In this document: positions 4,841 through 7,181 of the stretch, piece after piece
Layout of the letters: each line of letters begins with the position of its first letter
Position numbering within the stretch: the stretch's first letter is position 1
Assembly (NCBI GenBank): GCA_030433055.1
Contig: JAUILJ010000409.1
Span: 1 to 7,181, forward strand
Source of the DNA: Polyangia bacterium
GTDB lineage: Bacteria > Myxococcota_A > Polyangia > Polyangiales > Polyangiaceae
Length of the DNA stretch: 7,181 bases
Direction: 5' to 3'
Program-made: the position numbers and the translations under genes
The notes under the pieces: model-generated
What the model was told of the DNA's origin: nothing
Seen by the model: the letters and a program-made list of their open reading frames with translations, nothing else
Databases searched by the model: none

Positions 4841-7181
4841 GGTTCGGCTCCTTGAGCGTGCTGGGCGCTCACGGCTGAACCTGCGCCTTGCATCACCGCG
4901 GACAGGGCCTCGATTCGCGCCAGCGGTGGCTTTTCGAAGAACACGCCGCTACCGTTGCCGAGCTCCGGCGCCATTCCGCGCAGAAATAGATAGAGCACGC
5001 CTCCAAAGTCGGTCTCGTAGCTATACCCGGGCATGCGCGCGGCGAGGTAGCGGTGGAGAGCCAGCGTGTACAGGTGATACTGCAGGTAGTAGTGGCCATG
5101 GCTCATCGCCTCCTGCAGGTGGCGCGCCGCGTAGAAACGCGGGGTGTCCCCGAGGAAGTTCGTCTTGTAGTCCACCAGGTAGAAGCGCTTGGTTCCGTCG
5201 GGGAACGCGTTGGGGCTGCGGAAGACCAGGTCGATGTAGCCCTTGAGGAACCCAACCAGCGGGGCGAAGCCGAGCTGCTCGACGCGCGCTGCATAGCCGG
5301 GCGCCAGAGCCGGGCTCGGATGATCGCGAAAGACGCTTGCGAGGCTGGCCGAGTGCAGACGCTCGGCTTCGGCGCCGGGCGCCACCGGGAAGTGGAACTC
5401 GAGCTCGTCCAGGCGGTCCTTGCGGCTGAGCTGGGCGAGGTGCAAGTCGCGATCGACGCCATGGTCGACGACCGGAGCCGGAACGCGCCTCTTGCCCTCT
5501 GGGATGCGAAAGAGTGGAGTGTGGAGCGCCCGCAGTAGGCCGCTGGTGGCGGCGGCAGCGTGTTCGCCTGGGTATCCGTGCGTGGCGAGCTTGCGCTTGA
5601 CGAGCTCGTTCAGCGCGAGCTCGTCCCGAGTGAAATCATGGTGCTCCAGCACGTCGTGGAAGAAGTTCCCGGCTTTGGATCCGCGGGGGAACGGGAGTAG
5701 CTCCAGCTGAGGCGTCAGGATGTCCACTTCGACGTCGCCGATGTCCGCGCCTTGGTCGCGGTCGCGGCCTTCCTCTGGGTCCAGCTCGAGCTTCTCCGCG
5801 TGGGCGGCGAGCCCAGAAAAACTTGCTGTGCGGAAATATTGATCGATGTCCCGACGGCGCTCACGAGCAGCCAGGTCCGATCGTACGTCGCCAGTCAGCA
5901 GCGCCGCCCCAGGGAGGGTCGCGTCCAGGCGACGAAGCTCCAGGTTCGGGATTTTCGCGGCGAGATCCGCGACCTCCCGCCACAAGTCATCCGGAGTCTT
6001 GGCCTTGAAGTGAGCCTTCAAGCGCTCGACGTCACAGGCCATGCGCCCCTGATCCGGTGGGTGCAGCAGGTACCCCAGTGGGGAGTGCCCATACGGCCGC
6101 TGGTTGCCCTGGGTGATCGCCCCCCAGAACACCGTGGTTCGGTGCTTGGCCCGAGTGAGCGCCACGTAGAGCAGGCGCAGGCTCTCCTCCAGGCTCTCGT
6201 TGGTCGCCTGCTGTTTGTGGGGGTGCTTGCCGTCTCCGTCGAACAGCAACGACAGGGTCAGGCGACCGTCTTCTGCGTGAAACACCGGCTGACGGCTCTC
6301 GTCGGGGTGCAGGCCTGCTCCAGCGTGGGCATACGGACAGATCACGATCGGGTACTCGAGACCTTTGCTCTTGTGGACCGTCGTGATCTTCACGGCGCGC
6401 TCGTCGCTCTCCAGACGCACTTGCACGTTTTCCACCCGTTGGCTGGTGTCCAGCCGCTGGACGCTGAGCCACGCCAGAATGCCCGCTGGGCCCAGATGAA
6501 GCGCCCTTGCTGCGGCGTGGCTCAGCTCGACCAGGTGCAGGACGTTGGTGAGCCGTCGCTCGCCGTCGCTCAGGGCGAGCAAGTGCTCGAAGCTGCCAAG
6601 CTCTGCGAGCACCCGTTGCAGCATCTGCACGAAGCCCCGCTGGAGCCAGAGCTGGTTCCACGTGCGGAAGCGCTGCGCCCAGACGTCCCACTGTTGATCA
6701 TCGCGCTCCAGATCGTCCAGCTGGTTTGCGCTGAGCCCGATCAACTCGGTCGTCAGCGCGGCCTTCACCAGGCGCACCTGGGTCGGCTCCGCGAGCGCGG
6801 CCAGCAGCTGGGCGAGCTCTTGGGCCTCATGGGACAGAAACACGCTCTGATCACCGAGCACCACGCTGGGGATCCCGTGGGCGGTGAGTGCGTGTTGAAC
6901 CTCGAATGCCTGAGCGTTGGTGCGCGTCAGCACTGCGATGTCCCCAGCGCTGAGGGGCTGCTCTTCGATGCACAGGTCCGCCGCGAGGGTGCGCCTCACC
7001 TCCCGCGCGCACAGCTCGGCGATACCCAGCTCCTGCACCAGCTCGGTGTCGACGAAGCCCAGCGTGAGGCCGCCCTGGGGCTCGCCGTCGCGCGTGCGCA
7101 GTCGCTCGCTGGCGCCAGGCTTGGGCGCGACCTCGACGAAGCCGATCCCCGAGATCAGAAAGGGCAGCGCGAGGCGCTCGG
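4837..7181 (-). CDS. recB: RecB, exodeoxyribonuclease V beta subunit (5' partial, C-terminal ~780 residues)
   Basis: Helicase-nuclease subunit of RecBCD, which processes double-strand DNA ends for homologous recombination and degrades foreign linear DNA. The frame runs open through the right edge, so a GTG at 7038 is internal, not the start; the 47 codons before it (ending TLGFVDTEL) continue RecB-like sequence. Numbering from the first whole codon in the window: SF1A motif IV region GDIAVLTRTN near 79-88, motif V TVHKSKGLEYP at 267-277, motif VI YVALTRAKHR at 338-347, then an acidic linker near 465-485. The nuclease domain follows: GNFFHDVLEH with His508, DELEFHFPV with a conserved Glu near 594, GYIDLVF with Asp650, LVDYKTN with Asp670 and Lys672, and QYHLY with Gln700 and Tyr704; GGVLYLFLRG near 726-735 is a further RecB signature. 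E. coli RecB has about 1180 residues, so roughly 400 (Walker A and early motifs) lie outside. It overlaps recD by 4 bases. Identification is secure; completeness of the N-terminus cannot be judged. Confidence 0.96.
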   Translation of the reverse strand, partial: ERLALPFLISGIGFVEVAPKPGASERLRTRDGEPQGGLTLGFVDTELVQELGIAELCAREVRRTLAADLCIEEQPLSAGDIAVLTRTNAQAFEVQHALTAHGIPSVVLGDQSVFLSHEAQELAQLLAALAEPTQVRLVKAALTTELIGLSANQLDDLERDDQQWDVWAQRFRTWNQLWLQRGFVQMLQRVLAELGSFEHLLALSDGERRLTNVLHLVELSHAAARALHLGPAGILAWLSVQRLDTSQRVENVQVRLESDERAVKITTVHKSKGLEYPIVICPYAHAGAGLHPDESRQPVFHAEDGRLTLSLLFDGDGKHPHKQQATNESLEESLRLLYVALTRAKHRTTVFWGAITQGNQRPYGHSPLGYLLHPPDQGRMACDVERLKAHFKAKTPDDLWREVADLAAKIPNLELRRLDATLPGAALLTGDVRSDLAARERRRDIDQYFRTASFSGLAAHAEKLELDPEEGRDRDQGADIGDVEVDILTPQLELLPFPRGSKAGNFFHDVLEHHDFTRDELALNELVKRKLATHGYPGEHAAAATSGLLRALHTPLFRIPEGKRRVPAPVVDHGVDRDLHLAQLSRKDRLDELEFHFPVAPGAEAERLHSASLASVFRDHPSPALAPGYAARVEQLGFAPLVGFLKGYIDLVFRSPNAFPDGTKRFYLVDYKTNFLGDTPRFYAARHLQEAMSHGHYYLQYHLYTLALHRYLAARMPGYSYETDFGGVLYLFLRGMAPELGNGSGVFFEKPPLARIEALSAVMQGAGSAVSAQHAQGAEP
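4848..4853 (-). promoter_or_regulatory. Ribosome binding site of recD, inside the 3' end of recB
   Basis: On the minus strand this reads AAGGAG, a near-perfect complement of the 16S anti-Shine-Dalgarno, 7 nt before the TTG at 4840. It lies within the last codons of recB. With the TTGA stop/start overlap it indicates translational coupling, and it decides the choice of a TTG start over the GTG three codons further in. Confidence 0.85.

Noticed and set aside
6032..6691. Minus-strand open frame (219 codons) in another frame inside recB
   Set aside because: It overlaps RecB motifs V and VI, which are clearly in the other frame, and encodes a low-complexity Arg/Ala/Pro-rich product.
4837..7038. 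recB starting at GTG 7038 as a complete 733-residue gene
   Set aside because: The same frame continues upstream with RecB-like sequence to the window edge, and the Walker A region of the helicase is missing, so the gene is cut by the window.

Overview
The window is a compact stretch of GC-rich bacterial chromosome (roughly two thirds G+C by eye) with all genes on the minus strand. Read in the direction of transcription, from the right edge to the left, it holds: the C-terminal ~780 residues of RecB (4837-7181, N-terminus outside the window), complete RecD (2852-4840), a gap of about 170 bases, complete penicillin-binding protein 1C (PbpC, 580-2682 with the start I favour), and the first 192 residues of a lipoprotein that looks like a bacterial alpha-2-macroglobulin (1-577, C-terminus outside the window). 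The very high GC3, the GTG/TTG starts and the long spurious antisense frames fit a high-GC proteobacterium or a member of Myxococcota/Polyangia. That placement is an impression from composition only; nothing here is diagnostic.

Right half (2852-7181): the recombination and DNA-repair module. RecB carries the late SF1A helicase motifs and a C-terminal RecB nuclease domain with all expected catalytic residues. RecD carries the full set of SF1B helicase motifs. The two genes overlap by four bases (TTGA) and recD begins with TTG behind a canonical AAGGAG. Intact RecB and RecD imply a RecBCD-type enzyme; recC is expected just upstream of recB, beyond the right edge.

Left half (1-2682): the cell-envelope module. 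PbpC is a bifunctional family GT51 glycosyltransferase/transpeptidase with a C-terminal PBP1C domain. Only two bases separate its stop from the start of the lipoprotein gene, whose ribosome binding site lies inside the end of pbpC. The pairing matches the pbpC-yfhM pairing of E. coli, where the macroglobulin is thought to trap proteases near PBP1C.

No RNA gene, mobile element, CRISPR array, clear promoter or intrinsic terminator was found. I see no obviously new multi-gene system. The points most worth a second look are a possible sliding-clamp-binding peptide (QLKLPF) at the extreme C-terminus of RecD, the juxtaposition of recBD with pbpC and the macroglobulin gene, and the uncertain start of pbpC behind a small perfect hairpin.
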